The notes: generated by a model from the sequence alone, not told the origin. DNA of 64,000 nucleotides from Thalassotalea_H castellviae (GCF_031846185.1 NZ_JAVRIF010000007.1:143373-207372), one strand, 5' to 3'. Counted from the stretch's first letter, positions 43,564 through 52,741 are shown. Numbers and translations: made by a program.

Positions 43564-43923
43564 TTAACTACTAACGCGTTCGTTAGCAGCGTCTATTAAC
43601 GGTTGCGATCCGCTTTGCAAAAGTGCCAAGTTAGCTGAAACAACTTTCTTAGGCAGCTTGTTGATCATCAAAGAGCCAGTTTTTTCTGAACCCCTATCAG
43701 CTGCAAAGACCAACAGGTTTTTACCATTACATTGAATACCATCGAAGATACTGCGAATTTTTAATTTATTCGCCTTTAAAAATGAACGCATGCGTTTCTT
43801 GTCATCGGCGGCAACATACTCACATAAGCTCTGGGCTATGTTAGCAGCTTCAGCTTTTGGGGCTGATACGACAGACGTTAATGTTAAAGCAGTAATTGTA
43901 GAAACTAGTAATAATTTTTTCAT
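43564..43923 (-). CDS. DUF3718 secreted protein under riboswitch control
   Basis: A 119-residue protein with a signal peptide (cleavage near AEAAN, residue 26). The mature domain matches DUF3718: SLCEYVAADDKKRMRSFL, KLKIRSIFDGIQCNGKNLLVFAADRG, then SLMINKLPKK. The two cysteines (in LCEY and QCNG) probably form a disulfide. The function of the family is unknown. The gene is monocistronic. Its leader carries a c-di-GMP riboswitch (43990-44096) and a possible terminator-like expression platform. The stop is followed by a strong terminator. Inference: an exported factor linked to surface or biofilm lifestyle. Confidence 0.85.
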   Translation of the reverse strand: MKKLLLVSTITALTLTSVVSAPKAEAANIAQSLCEYVAADDKKRMRSFLKANKLKIRSIFDGIQCNGKNLLVFAADRGSEKTGSLMINKLPKKVVSANLALLQSGSQPLIDAANERVSS

Positions 43924-43989
43924 TTTAATAACCTTAATAAGTAAATTGAGTTAGTAAAAGAAAAAACCACGGGATGTACCTAATAACAT

Positions 43990-44096
43990 GGTAACTCCGC
44001 TGTCATAGATTTATTCAAGATAAACCCTTAGACCGGTGGTTTTGCGTAGTACGTTTTCGCGCACCTTGCCTTTTCTTTGTCACTTTTAGTATTACC
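43990..44096 (-). promoter_or_regulatory. Cyclic di-GMP-I (GEMM-I) riboswitch
   Basis: The minus strand upstream of the DUF3718 gene reads, in order: P1 strand GGTAAT (44096-44091), AAAAGGCAA, a P2 hairpin GTGCG/CGTAC with a GAAA tetraloop, ACGCAAAACC with the conserved GCAAA, then CCGGTCTAAG, a P3 stem, CTATGA, and AGCGGAGTTACC, whose GTTACC (43995-43990) closes P1. CTAAG...TATG is the 11-nt tetraloop receptor, with a compensating base change. The position equivalent to G20 of the Vibrio Vc2 aptamer is G, which favours c-di-GMP over cGAMP. Downstream, AAAACCAC (44043-44036) can pair with GTGGTTTT (43970-43963), which is followed by a T-run, so a terminator could compete with the aptamer. Confidence 0.88.
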
Positions 44097-44208
44097 AAAA
44101 TAAAACAAAAATGCAACCATCTGTTGAGATATTACATTATTTCATGTAAGACATTCACCATGAGTTAATTTAATTTATATAATTTACAATAAGTTATAAT
44201 AAATTAAT

Positions 44209-44865
44209 TTAGAAAATCATTTCAGGAACATCTTCAGGAATTACCAGTTTTCCGGCGGTTAATTGACTAATTTCTTCTATTGAAACACCAGGTGCTCGCT
44301 CTAATAAGTGAAATGCGCCGTCTTTAATTTCAAGAAATGCCAGATCTGTTAATACTTTTTTGATACAGCCTTTACCTGTTAATGGTAGTGTGCAATGAGG
44401 CAATAATTTTGAAACGCCGTGCTTAGAAGCATGAGTCATGGTAACAATAATATTATCTGCACCAGCCACTAAATCCATTGCTCCACCCATACCCTTAATC
44501 AGCTTACCGGGGATCATATAAGAGGCAATATTACCATTCACATCTACTTCAAATGCACCTAATACAGTTAGGTCAACATGACCACCACGGATCATCGCAA
44601 AAGACTCAGCTGAGTCAAAGATTGAAGCACCAGTTGCCATAGTTACGGTTTGCTTACCTGCGTTAATTAAATCTGCATCAATCTCATCTTCGGAAGGAAA
44701 CTGGCCCATACCAAGTAAACCATTTTCTGATTGCAACATGACTTCCATGCCTGCCGGTACATAATTTGCGACTAACGTTGGGATGCCAATGCCTAAATTA
44801 ACGTAATAACCATCCTGTAATTCTTGAGCAACTCTTTGTGCTAATTGTTCTCTTGTTAATGCCAT
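44209..44865 (-). CDS. 3-oxoacid CoA-transferase, subunit B
   Basis: A 218-residue subunit of the family I CoA-transferase that moves CoA from succinyl-CoA (or acetyl-CoA) to acetoacetate. The catalytic Glu is in QSENGLLGMG, and GIGIPTLVANYVP opens the domain. The ending TAGKLVIPEDVPEM is typical. The start at 44865 (MALTREQLAQRV) has AGGAG 6 nt upstream; a longer frame to 44910 would overlap subunit A. It is the last gene of the liu operon and handles the acetoacetate released by HMG-CoA lyase. The gap from subunit A is 10 nt. Confidence 0.94.
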   Translation of the reverse strand: MALTREQLAQRVAQELQDGYYVNLGIGIPTLVANYVPAGMEVMLQSENGLLGMGQFPSEDEIDADLINAGKQTVTMATGASIFDSAESFAMIRGGHVDLTVLGAFEVDVNGNIASYMIPGKLIKGMGGAMDLVAGADNIIVTMTHASKHGVSKLLPHCTLPLTGKGCIKKVLTDLAFLEIKDGAFHLLERAPGVSIEEISQLTAGKLVIPEDVPEMIF

Positions 44866-44875
44866 TGCTATCTCC

Positions 44876-45583
44876 TCACTTAGCATTAGAACGAATAGTT
44901 CGTTGCTCAATACGTTTTTCGAACGTGCCTTTTATAACACGGTTAACATAGATACCAGGGGTATGGATATGATCAGGATCCAACTCGCCAGGTTCAACAA
45001 TTTCTTCTACTTCAACAACAGTGATTTTCCCTGCTGTAGCGGCCAAAGGGTTAAAATTACGTGCGGTTTTACGAAACACTAAATTACCGTATCGGTCTGC
45101 TTTCCATGCTTTGACTATCGCAAAATCACCAGTAATGGCTTCTTCTAAAATATAATGCTTGCAGTTAAATTCTCGTTCTTCTTTACCTTCTGCAACGGGG
45201 GTCCCGTAACCTGTTGCAGTAAAAAAAGCTGGGATACCCGCACCACCAGCACGCATTTTTTCTGCAAGCGTGCCCTGAGGGGTTAATTCAACTTCAAGTT
45301 CTCCACTCATCATTTGGCGTTCAAATTCTGCATTTTCACCGACATACGAGGCGATTATTTTTTTTATTTGTCGGTTCGGTAATAACACCCCTAAACCAAA
45401 ATCATCAACGCCACAATTATTGGAAACCATGGTCAATCCCGTAGTGCCTTTTCGTTTTATCTCTGCGATGAGATTTTCAGCAATTCCACAAAGCCCAAAA
45501 CCACCCGAAATAATAGTCATATTATCTTCGAGACCAGCCATCGCTTCTTCATAGCTTGACACAACTTTGTCAAATCCAGCCAT
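44876..45583 (-). CDS. 3-oxoacid CoA-transferase, subunit A
   Basis: A 235-residue subunit A of succinyl-CoA:3-oxoacid CoA-transferase. Motifs: MTIISGGFGLCGIAENLI (GGFG glycine-rich loop), MVSNNCGVDDFGLGVLL, IASYVGENAEFERQ, ELTPQGTLAEKMRAGGAGIPAFFT. The Glu in the GEN segment contacts CoA. It works as a heterodimer or heterotetramer with the next gene. It is located in the liu operon, 32 nt after liuE, which supports acetoacetate as substrate. Other family members (AtoDA, ScoAB) cannot be told apart by sequence alone. Confidence 0.94.
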   Translation of the reverse strand: MAGFDKVVSSYEEAMAGLEDNMTIISGGFGLCGIAENLIAEIKRKGTTGLTMVSNNCGVDDFGLGVLLPNRQIKKIIASYVGENAEFERQMMSGELEVELTPQGTLAEKMRAGGAGIPAFFTATGYGTPVAEGKEEREFNCKHYILEEAITGDFAIVKAWKADRYGNLVFRKTARNFNPLAATAGKITVVEVEEIVEPGELDPDHIHTPGIYVNRVIKGTFEKRIEQRTIRSNAK

Positions 45584-45615
45584 GTAATACTCCTTAACTC
45601 TATTCTATTTGATGA

Positions 45616-46518
45616 TTATTGTGCGCGAATCGCGGTAGATACTTTAGAGACCGGTGCTTTACCTAAAACGTCACTAATAAACCATCCTGCGGTCAGTAAT
45701 TTTTTTAAATCTATGCCCGTTTCAATACCTAGCCCATTTAATAAGTACACGACATCTTCTGTAGCTACATTACCTGAAGCGCCTTTAGCATATGGGCAAC
45801 CACCCAAACCAGCAATGGCGCTATCAATAACCGTGATGCCATTTTGTAATGCAGTGTAAATATTCGTTAACGCTTGACCGTATGTATCATGAAAGTGAAC
45901 GGCTAGTTTTTCTCTCGGAATACGGGCTGATACGGCTTGTAACATCTTATGTACACTTGCGGCTGTTCCCACACCAATAGTGTCTCCTAATGAGATTTCA
46001 TAACAGCCCATTTTGAATAGTTTTTCAGCAACATCAGCAACTTGCTCTGGCTCTATATCACCATCATAAGGGCAGGCTATAACGCATGAAACATAACCCC
46101 TTACTGGAATATTGGCTTTCTTTGCCGCAGCCATCACCGGTTCGAATCGCTCTAAACTTTCAGCGATGGAACAATTAATATTTTTTTGACTAAATCCTTC
46201 AGAAGCTGCACCAAATATGGCGACTTCATCGGCTTTAGCAGAAATGGCCGCTTCAAATCCTTTTAAATTTGGCGTTAGCGCGGCATAACTCACGTTGTGT
46301 TGGCGTGTTAACCCATTAAAAACGTCGGTTGATGTCGCCATTTGCGGCACCCACTTAGGTGACACGAAACTTCCGCTTTCAATAGTTTTAAGTCCTGCAT
46401 CTGCGAGTTTATTTATTAATGTGATTTTGTCTTGCGCAGTGATTAATGTTTTTTCATTTTGTAAGCCATCTCTGGGGCCTACTTCAACAATTTTTACGCT
46501 TTGAGGGAATTGATTCAT
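45616..46518 (-). CDS. liuE: Hydroxymethylglutaryl-CoA lyase
   Basis: A 300-residue TIM-barrel enzyme that splits HMG-CoA to acetyl-CoA and acetoacetate, the last step of leucine breakdown. The N-terminal signature is VEVGPRDGLQNEK. The metal ligands include the HFHDT motif near residue 205, and the catalytic Cys loop is GLGGCPYAKGASGNVATEDV. An ATGA overlap with liuD gives translational coupling. The length equals known enzymes (about 300). Context: liuB-C-D-E order. Confidence 0.96.
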   Translation of the reverse strand: MNQFPQSVKIVEVGPRDGLQNEKTLITAQDKITLINKLADAGLKTIESGSFVSPKWVPQMATSTDVFNGLTRQHNVSYAALTPNLKGFEAAISAKADEVAIFGAASEGFSQKNINCSIAESLERFEPVMAAAKKANIPVRGYVSCVIACPYDGDIEPEQVADVAEKLFKMGCYEISLGDTIGVGTAASVHKMLQAVSARIPREKLAVHFHDTYGQALTNIYTALQNGITVIDSAIAGLGGCPYAKGASGNVATEDVVYLLNGLGIETGIDLKKLLTAGWFISDVLGKAPVSKVSTAIRAQ

Positions 46519-48572
46519 GATATTTCCTGCGCGTTAAATGCTAATAATTCACAGCCGCCGTCTACCATGTCGCCAGTAGCGTAGTATAAAGCGTCAATCA
46601 TGCCATCTTCGGGCGCTTTAATCGTATGTTCCATTTTCATCGCTTCCATTATCATTAACGGTTGATCTTTTTTAACTGTATCTCCCTCTTTTACTAACAC
46701 GCTAACCATAGTGCCATTCATCGGCGCAAGTAAGCCACCTAAGTCATTACTGATATCTTCATTGCCACATTCAGGCTCAATGTAAGTGAAATTAAAAACA
46801 CCATTTTGACGATATAAGCTGATTTCATTGCCATTTCTAGCAATCGTGGCATGGCTTCGGTAACCGTCAATACTCACGTACAAGGTGTCAGCTGAAATTC
46901 TCCCTTGGCAATCAAGGGTTTTATTTGACACTGTGATTAAATAATAACTGTCGCTCCCTTGCCTTTTTTGTTCAACGGTTACTGGGTAATCAGTATCATT
47001 ATGAGCCAAGGTTAATTGATGGATATGAGCTTCGTTTAATCGCCATGCATTTGTGTTGTTCCAAGGGGAGTATGGATCTAAAGTATCTGCCGCATTTGCT
47101 TTGGCTTTATCTGCTAACGATAAAACTAAATATAACGCTGCAATAGGTAACTCATCAGCCAAGGTTTGTTCATCCTCATGAAAAATATCGTTCTGATGTT
47201 TTTCGATAAAACCAGTATCAATATCTTCGTGAATGAATGCAGGGCAAGTGGCTAAATTATATAAGAAATCTATATTCGTTGTGACACCGCTAATACGGTA
47301 TTCTGAAAGAGCCTTACTTAGACGTTGTAAGGCTTTTTCTCTATTTTCATCCCAGACAATTAATTTTGCGATCATCGGATCGTAAAAAACACTCACCTCA
47401 TCACCTTGTCTGACTCCGGTATCTACTCGCACGTGAGCACTTTCTACTGGCGGTTGTAAAAAATTAAGTTTGCCGGTAGCCGGTAAAAAATCGTTATTGG
47501 CATCTTCTGCGTAAATACGAGCTTCAAAAGCATGGCCTTTTATGACTAATTCTTGTTGTGTTTTAGGCAGTACTTCACCTGCGGCGACACGAAGTTGCCA
47601 TTCCACGAGATCTTGACCTGTAATTAATTCTGTAACAGGGTGTTCAACTTGAAGGCGAGTATTCATTTCCATAAAGTAAAATGAACCATCAACGTCTAGT
47701 AAAAACTCAACGGTACCAGCACCTTGATAACCTATTGCTTGCGCCGATTTGATGGCTGACTCACCCATTTTTTGACGAAGTGATTCAGACATGCCAAATG
47801 CTGGGGCTTCTTCAATCACTTTCTGATGACGTCGTTGTACTGAGCAATCACGCTCAAATAAATACACCGCGTTATTATGATTATCACAAAAGACTTGAAT
47901 TTCAACATGTCGAGGTTGAGTTAAATATTTTTCCACTAACATGGTATCGTCACCAAAGGACGATTGTGCTTCGCGTTTAGCCGCAGCGAAACCTTCTGAA
48001 AACTCGGCTTCACTCCAAACTTGACGCATACCTTTGCCTCCGCCGCCAGCAGTTGCTTTTAATAGCACAGGGTATCCCATATCATCAGCTGCTTTTTTTA
48101 TCACTGCTTCGGATTGATCTTCACCGTGATAGCCAGGCACAAGTGGGACTTGCGCTTTTTCCATAATGTTTTTTGCCGCTGATTTTGAGCCCATCGCTTC
48201 AATTGCGGCTACCGGAGGGCCAATAAACTTAATATTTTCTTGCTCACACATCCGACAAAAATCAGCATTCTCTGATAAAAAGCCATAACCAGGATGGATC
48301 GCTTGAGCGCCAGTTCGTTTTGCGGCTTCAATGACTTTTTCCGCCACTAAATAGCTTTCTCTTGAAGGTGAAGGACCGAGATAAATGGCTTCATCAGCCA
48401 TATTGACATGCAAGGCATCACTGTCAGCATCTGAATAAACGGCAACCGTTAATATGCCCATTTTTCGTGCTGTTTTTATGACTCGACAAGCTATTTCGCC
48501 GCGATTAGCAATAAGAATTTTGGTAAACATTTTATCAGACCTAGTGGTTAGATTATTAGTAGAATGCGACAT
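46515..48572 (-). CDS. liuD: 3-methylcrotonyl-CoA carboxylase, biotin-containing alpha subunit
   Basis: A 685-residue subunit with biotin carboxylase, BT and biotinyl domains. The biotin carboxylase part starts FTKILIANRGEIACRVI and has KATAGGGGKGMR, the ATP-binding VQVFCDN region, MEMNTRLQVEHPVTE, and EARIYAED. The biotinylated Lys is in MIMEAMKMEHTIKAP near the C-terminus. It carboxylates biotin with bicarbonate and ATP; the partner LiuB transfers CO2 to 3-methylcrotonyl-CoA. The start at 48572 has AAGGA 7 nt upstream; ATG at 48530 is an alternative. It lies 1 nt after liuC. Confidence 0.95.
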   Translation of the reverse strand: MSHSTNNLTTRSDKMFTKILIANRGEIACRVIKTARKMGILTVAVYSDADSDALHVNMADEAIYLGPSPSRESYLVAEKVIEAAKRTGAQAIHPGYGFLSENADFCRMCEQENIKFIGPPVAAIEAMGSKSAAKNIMEKAQVPLVPGYHGEDQSEAVIKKAADDMGYPVLLKATAGGGGKGMRQVWSEAEFSEGFAAAKREAQSSFGDDTMLVEKYLTQPRHVEIQVFCDNHNNAVYLFERDCSVQRRHQKVIEEAPAFGMSESLRQKMGESAIKSAQAIGYQGAGTVEFLLDVDGSFYFMEMNTRLQVEHPVTELITGQDLVEWQLRVAAGEVLPKTQQELVIKGHAFEARIYAEDANNDFLPATGKLNFLQPPVESAHVRVDTGVRQGDEVSVFYDPMIAKLIVWDENREKALQRLSKALSEYRISGVTTNIDFLYNLATCPAFIHEDIDTGFIEKHQNDIFHEDEQTLADELPIAALYLVLSLADKAKANAADTLDPYSPWNNTNAWRLNEAHIHQLTLAHNDTDYPVTVEQKRQGSDSYYLITVSNKTLDCQGRISADTLYVSIDGYRSHATIARNGNEISLYRQNGVFNFTYIEPECGNEDISNDLGGLLAPMNGTMVSVLVKEGDTVKKDQPLMIMEAMKMEHTIKAPEDGMIDALYYATGDMVDGGCELLAFNAQEIS

Positions 48573-48573
48573 G

Positions 48574-49410
48574 TTATGATCCTTGTTTCGAAGACTCTTG
48601 TTGCCATTGTGGCGCGCGTTTTTCGAAGAATGCGCTTAAACCTTCTTGACCTTCTCGTGAAACTCGAATGGATGCGATGCGCTCACTGGTAACATCGAGT
48701 AATGCATCATCTATGTCTTGAAAAGCAACATCTAAGGCAAGCTGTTTTGCTTGTCTAACTGCAGCAGGACTATTACTTAGAAGTGTGCTTATCATGTTTT
48801 CAACAGCGGCTGGTAATTCATTTAATTCAACCACTTCATCAACCAAACCAAGGCTTAAGGCTTTATCAGCGAAAAAGCGCTCTGCCGTTTGAAAATAACG
48901 ACGACTGGCTTTTTGGCCCATCGTGTTGACAACATAAGGGCTAATCGTGGCAGGAATAAGTCCGAGCTTTACTTCACTAAGGCAAAAGCTGGCTTTATTA
49001 CTGGCAATAACAATATCACAACAGCTTGCTAATCCAACCGCACCGCCAAAAGCTGCTCCTTGTATTTGAGCAATGGTCGTTTGTGGCATAAAATTTAAAG
49101 TTTTTAGCATGTTGGCTAATGCATTGGCATCCGCTAAGTTTTCTTCATAACTATAACTCGCCATACGTTTCATCCAGCCAAGATCCGCACCTGCAGAAAA
49201 ACTTTTTCCAGTTGACGTTAACACCATAATGCGAACATCATCACGTTTGCTGAGGTGCATAAAAATCTTGGTAAGCGTTGTGATAACCTCATCATCAAAA
49301 GCATTGTGCTTTTCGGGGTTATTTAAGGTAACGGTTGCTACTCCAGAACTGTCTATGGTTAAGAGCACCTTGGTATTATCAATATTTAAACTATTTTCTA
49401 TCTGAGTCAT
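48574..49410 (-). CDS. liuC: Methylglutaconyl-CoA hydratase (enoyl-CoA hydratase family)
   Basis: A 278-residue crotonase-fold protein. The oxyanion-hole segments are SFSAGADLGWMKRM and IQGAAFGGAVGLASCCDIVIAS. The catalytic Glu is in FCLSEVKLGLIPATISPYV, the typical AUH/LiuC version. It hydrates 3-methylglutaconyl-CoA to HMG-CoA. The position between carboxylase subunits (liuB and liuD) is the usual liu order. The gaps to its neighbours are 8 nt and 1 nt. Confidence 0.94.
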   Translation of the reverse strand: MTQIENSLNIDNTKVLLTIDSSGVATVTLNNPEKHNAFDDEVITTLTKIFMHLSKRDDVRIMVLTSTGKSFSAGADLGWMKRMASYSYEENLADANALANMLKTLNFMPQTTIAQIQGAAFGGAVGLASCCDIVIASNKASFCLSEVKLGLIPATISPYVVNTMGQKASRRYFQTAERFFADKALSLGLVDEVVELNELPAAVENMISTLLSNSPAAVRQAKQLALDVAFQDIDDALLDVTSERIASIRVSREGQEGLSAFFEKRAPQWQQESSKQGS

Positions 49411-49418
49411 CTTGTCGC

Positions 49419-51026
49419 CTACATTCTAAAAATGCCAAATTTTGTCTCTTCAATAGGTTTATTAAGGGATGCTGAAATCGCTAACCCTAAAACTTGTCGA
49501 GTTTCTGCTGGATCAATAATGCCGTCATCCCAAAGCCTTGCTGATGCGTAATATGGATGACCTTGATGTTCATAGTTGTCAATGATGGGTTGTTTAAAAT
49601 CAGCTTCATCTTGTGTTGACCAAGTTTCGCCGCGTTTCTCTTTTTGATCACGTTTAACTTGAGCTAGTACTCCGGCGGCTTGTTCACCCCCCATAACTGA
49701 AATACGGGCATTCGGCCACATGAACAAGAATCGAGGATCGTAAGCACGCCCACACATACCATAATTCCCTGCACCAAAGCTTCCGCCAATTAACACGGTA
49801 AATTTAGGGACTTGTGCGGTAGCAACCGCTGTCACCATTTTTGCGCCATGTTTGGCAATACCACCGGCTTCATATTGTTGCCCAACCATAAAGCCGGTAA
49901 TGTTTTGCAAAAATACTAACGGAATTTTTCGTTGAGCACATAGCTCAATAAAATGTGCTCCTTTTTGAGCGGATTCACCGAAAAGGATGCCATTATTAGC
50001 TACAATGCCGACCGGATAACCGAAAATCCTTGAAAATCCGCAGACTAAAGTGGTGCCGTATAAAGCTTTAAATTCATCAAAGTCGCTACCGTCAACAACA
50101 CGGGCGATAATTTCACGAATATCAAAAGGTTGACGAGAGTCTTTCGGGATAATGCCGTAAATTTCTTCGCTGTCATAAGCCGGCTCGATAATAGGTTGAA
50201 TGTTCATTTCAACGGGCTTAGTTCTATTTAAGTTTGCAATCGCGGTTTTTGCTATTTTTAAAGCGTGATGATCATTTTGTGCATAATGATCTGCTACCCC
50301 TGAAGTACGACAATGTACATCGGCACCGCCTAACTCTTCAGCACTAACAACTTCACCCGTGGCTGCCTTTACTAACGGAGGTCCTGCTAAAAATATCGTA
50401 CCTTGCTCTTTCACAATGATTGACTCATCAGCCATTGCTGGTACGTAAGCCCCTCCGGCAGTACAAGAGCCCATCACAACGGCTATTTGCGGAATTGCTT
50501 GTGCTGACATATTCGCTTGGTTAAAAAAGATTCGACCAAAATGCTCTCTATCTGGGAAGACATCATCTTGGTTTGGTAAATTAGCACCACCAGAGTCGAC
50601 TAGGTATATGCAGGGTAAATTGTTTTCTTGGGCGATAGTTTGTGCACGAAGGTGTTTTTTAACCGTAAGGGGATAATAAGTTCCTCCTTTTACGGTAGCG
50701 TCATTGGCAACAATAATACATTCTTGGCCACCAACACGACCAATACCGGTAATGATCCCTGCTGATGGTACATTGTCTTCATAAACGTCATAAGCGGCCA
50801 ATTGTGATAATTCTAGAAATGGCGAACCTGAGTCGAGCAGGGCATTGACTCTATCTCTAGGCAGTAATTTACCACGTGATAAATGGCGTTCACGGCTTCG
50901 TTCACCGCCTCCTAGTTTTATTTCTGCAAGTTTTTCTTTTAAGTCACGAACTTGTTCTTGCATTGCTTGAGCGTTTTCGATGAACTCAGGATTACGGGGA
51001 TTAACTTTAGATATTATCTTCGCCAC
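49419..51026 (-). CDS. liuB: 3-methylcrotonyl-CoA carboxylase, carboxyltransferase beta subunit
   Basis: A 535-residue carboxyltransferase. It begins AQTIAQENNLPCIYLVDSGGANLPNQDDVFPD in the first acyl-CoA domain, with GSCTAGGAYVPAM as an oxyanion hole, and ends with the second domain's IGGSFGAGNYGMCGRAYDPRFLF. The specific GANLPNQ form distinguishes methylcrotonyl-CoA from propionyl-CoA carboxylases. With LiuD it forms the biotin-dependent MCC complex. An 86-nt gap with a perfect hairpin separates it from the acyl-CoA dehydrogenase gene. Confidence 0.95.
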   Translation of the reverse strand: MAKIISKVNPRNPEFIENAQAMQEQVRDLKEKLAEIKLGGGERSRERHLSRGKLLPRDRVNALLDSGSPFLELSQLAAYDVYEDNVPSAGIITGIGRVGGQECIIVANDATVKGGTYYPLTVKKHLRAQTIAQENNLPCIYLVDSGGANLPNQDDVFPDREHFGRIFFNQANMSAQAIPQIAVVMGSCTAGGAYVPAMADESIIVKEQGTIFLAGPPLVKAATGEVVSAEELGGADVHCRTSGVADHYAQNDHHALKIAKTAIANLNRTKPVEMNIQPIIEPAYDSEEIYGIIPKDSRQPFDIREIIARVVDGSDFDEFKALYGTTLVCGFSRIFGYPVGIVANNGILFGESAQKGAHFIELCAQRKIPLVFLQNITGFMVGQQYEAGGIAKHGAKMVTAVATAQVPKFTVLIGGSFGAGNYGMCGRAYDPRFLFMWPNARISVMGGEQAAGVLAQVKRDQKEKRGETWSTQDEADFKQPIIDNYEHQGHPYYASARLWDDGIIDPAETRQVLGLAISASLNKPIEETKFGIFRM

Positions 51027-51072
51027 GACTATCTACCTTTATTGTGGAAATTGTGATTATCATCATGAGTAT

Positions 51073-51103
51073 TTCAGTAGGCTGTTTTTTACAGCCTACT
51101 GAA
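51073..51103 (-). promoter_or_regulatory. Perfect 13-bp intercistronic hairpin between ivd and liuB
   Basis: Arms TTCAGTAGGCTGT (51073-51085) and its complement (51091-51103) flank a 5-nt loop. No T-run follows on the minus strand, so it is not a standard terminator. It may act as a processing or mRNA-stability element within the liu operon. Confidence 0.65.
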
Positions 51104-51112
51104 CATGCCAAA

Positions 51113-52282
51113 TTAATTAGATTCGTTAAATAATTCACGGCCAATTAGCATACGACGGATTTCAGAAGTACCAGCGCCAATTTCATACAGTTTTGCATCA
51201 CGTAGTAAACGCCCGGCAGGAAATTCATTGATATAGCCGTTGCCACCGAGTAATTGGATAGCATCAAGGGCCATTTTTGTGGCAAGCTCTGCAGCATATA
51301 AAATTACACCAGCAGCATCTTTACGTGTTGTTTCACCACGATCTGCCGCTTGAGCACACATATAAGCATAAGATTTAGCCGCGTTCATTTGAGTGTACAT
51401 ATCGGCAATTTTTCCTTGCACTAATTGGAATTCGCCGATAGATTGACCAAATTGTTTACGATCGTGTATATAAGGGACAACTAGGTCCATACATGCATCC
51501 ATAATACCTAATGGTCCACCAGTTAAAACTAAACGTTCATAATCAAGGCCAGACATTAATACTCGTACGCCTTTACCTTCTTCACCTAAAATGTTCTCTG
51601 CAGGTACTTCACAATCTTCAAACACTAATTCACAAGTATTTGAACCGCGCATGCCTAATTTATCTAGTTTTTGATGACGACTAAAACCCGGATAATCTCG
51701 CTCAACGATAAAAGCTGTGATGCCTTTTGAGCCGGCTGCCGTATCAGTTTTTGCATATATCACGTAAACATGCGCATCTGGGCCATTGGTGATCCACATT
51801 TTATTACCATTTAAAACGTACTTATCACCTTTTTTATCGGCACGTAGTTTCATACTTACTACGTCAGAGCCTGCATTAGGCTCACTCATGGCTAAGGCAC
51901 CAATATGTTCGCCGGTACACAGTTTTGGTAAATATTTTTGTTTTTGTTCGTGGTTACCATTTTTGTTTAGTTGATTTAAACAAAGGTTAGACATGGCGCC
52001 ATAACTTAAGCCGACAGAAGCAGAAGCTCTACTAATTTCTTGCATTGCCACCATATGCTCTAAATAACCTAGGCCAGAACCACCGTATTGCTCATCTACG
52101 GTCATTCCTAATAATCCCATGTCGCCAAATTTACGCCATAAGTCGTGTGGAAATTCGTTATCTAGATCGATCTGCTCGGCTCGAGGTGCAATTTCGTCAC
52201 GCGAAAAAGCGTTTACTTGATCGCGGATCATGTCCACCGTTTCGCCTAAGTTAAAATTGAGAGATGAAAAACTTGAAATCAT
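51113..52282 (-). CDS. liuA: Isovaleryl-CoA dehydrogenase
   Basis: A 389-residue flavoprotein of the acyl-CoA dehydrogenase family that oxidises isovaleryl-CoA to 3-methylcrotonyl-CoA and passes electrons to ETF. Signatures: LGMTVDEQYGGSGLGYLEH, LAMSEPNAGSDVVSM, KMWITNGPDAHVYVIYAKTD, GLDYERLVLTGGPLGIMD with the isovaleryl-specific catalytic Glu region, and LLRDAKLYEIGAGTSEIRRMLIGREL. The length is standard. The start has AAGGA just upstream. It is the second gene after liuR (47-nt gap), first of the catabolic genes. Confidence 0.95.
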   Translation of the reverse strand: MISSFSSLNFNLGETVDMIRDQVNAFSRDEIAPRAEQIDLDNEFPHDLWRKFGDMGLLGMTVDEQYGGSGLGYLEHMVAMQEISRASASVGLSYGAMSNLCLNQLNKNGNHEQKQKYLPKLCTGEHIGALAMSEPNAGSDVVSMKLRADKKGDKYVLNGNKMWITNGPDAHVYVIYAKTDTAAGSKGITAFIVERDYPGFSRHQKLDKLGMRGSNTCELVFEDCEVPAENILGEEGKGVRVLMSGLDYERLVLTGGPLGIMDACMDLVVPYIHDRKQFGQSIGEFQLVQGKIADMYTQMNAAKSYAYMCAQAADRGETTRKDAAGVILYAAELATKMALDAIQLLGGNGYINEFPAGRLLRDAKLYEIGAGTSEIRRMLIGRELFNESN

Positions 52283-52329
52283 GACGGTTCCTTATTGATA
52301 TAATTTAGTGTTACTGATGCATTATTGTT

Positions 52330-52722
52330 TTATTTTTTGATGAGATTTAACGCATCTTGACAATTTTTTTCTAAGCCGGTTAATTCTATTAATACGGCTT
52401 GGATATCTTCTAACTGCTGATTAAGGTCATTTTTTTTCTGAGCGATAAGATCCATAATCGTTTTTAATTGCGTGGCACTACTTTTATCTGCATCGTAGAG
52501 TTCAAAAAGTCGGCCCGTTTCTGCTAATGAAAAGCCTAATCGTTTGCCGCGTAGAATTAACTTTAGTCTAACTTTGTCTCTTTGGTTATAAATTCGTGTT
52601 TGACCTTTGCGAGTTGGTAAAATTAGTCCTTGGTCTTCGTAAAAACGAATACTTCTCGTGGTAATATCGAATTCTTTTGCTAACTCGCCAATAGAGTAGG
52701 AAACGGTGGTATGCTTACTCAT
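52330..52722 (-). CDS. liuR: MerR-family regulator of leucine/isovalerate utilisation (LiuR)
   Basis: A 130-residue MerR-type regulator. The winged helix opens SIGELAKEFDITTRSIRFYEDQGLILPTRKGQTRIY, typical of LiuR, followed by RLKLILRGKRLGFSLAETGRLFELYD and a coiled-coil tail (MDLIAQKKNDLNQQLEDIQAVL). Its Cys at the C-terminus is isolated, so metal sensing is unlikely. LiuR represses or modulates the liu genes in response to a pathway acyl-CoA. It heads the operon, divergent from the thiolase gene. Two palindromes in the shared promoter region are its probable operators. Confidence 0.92.
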   Translation of the reverse strand: MSKHTTVSYSIGELAKEFDITTRSIRFYEDQGLILPTRKGQTRIYNQRDKVRLKLILRGKRLGFSLAETGRLFELYDADKSSATQLKTIMDLIAQKKNDLNQQLEDIQAVLIELTGLEKNCQDALNLIKK

Positions 52723-52741
52723 AAAATACTCAAATTTAATT

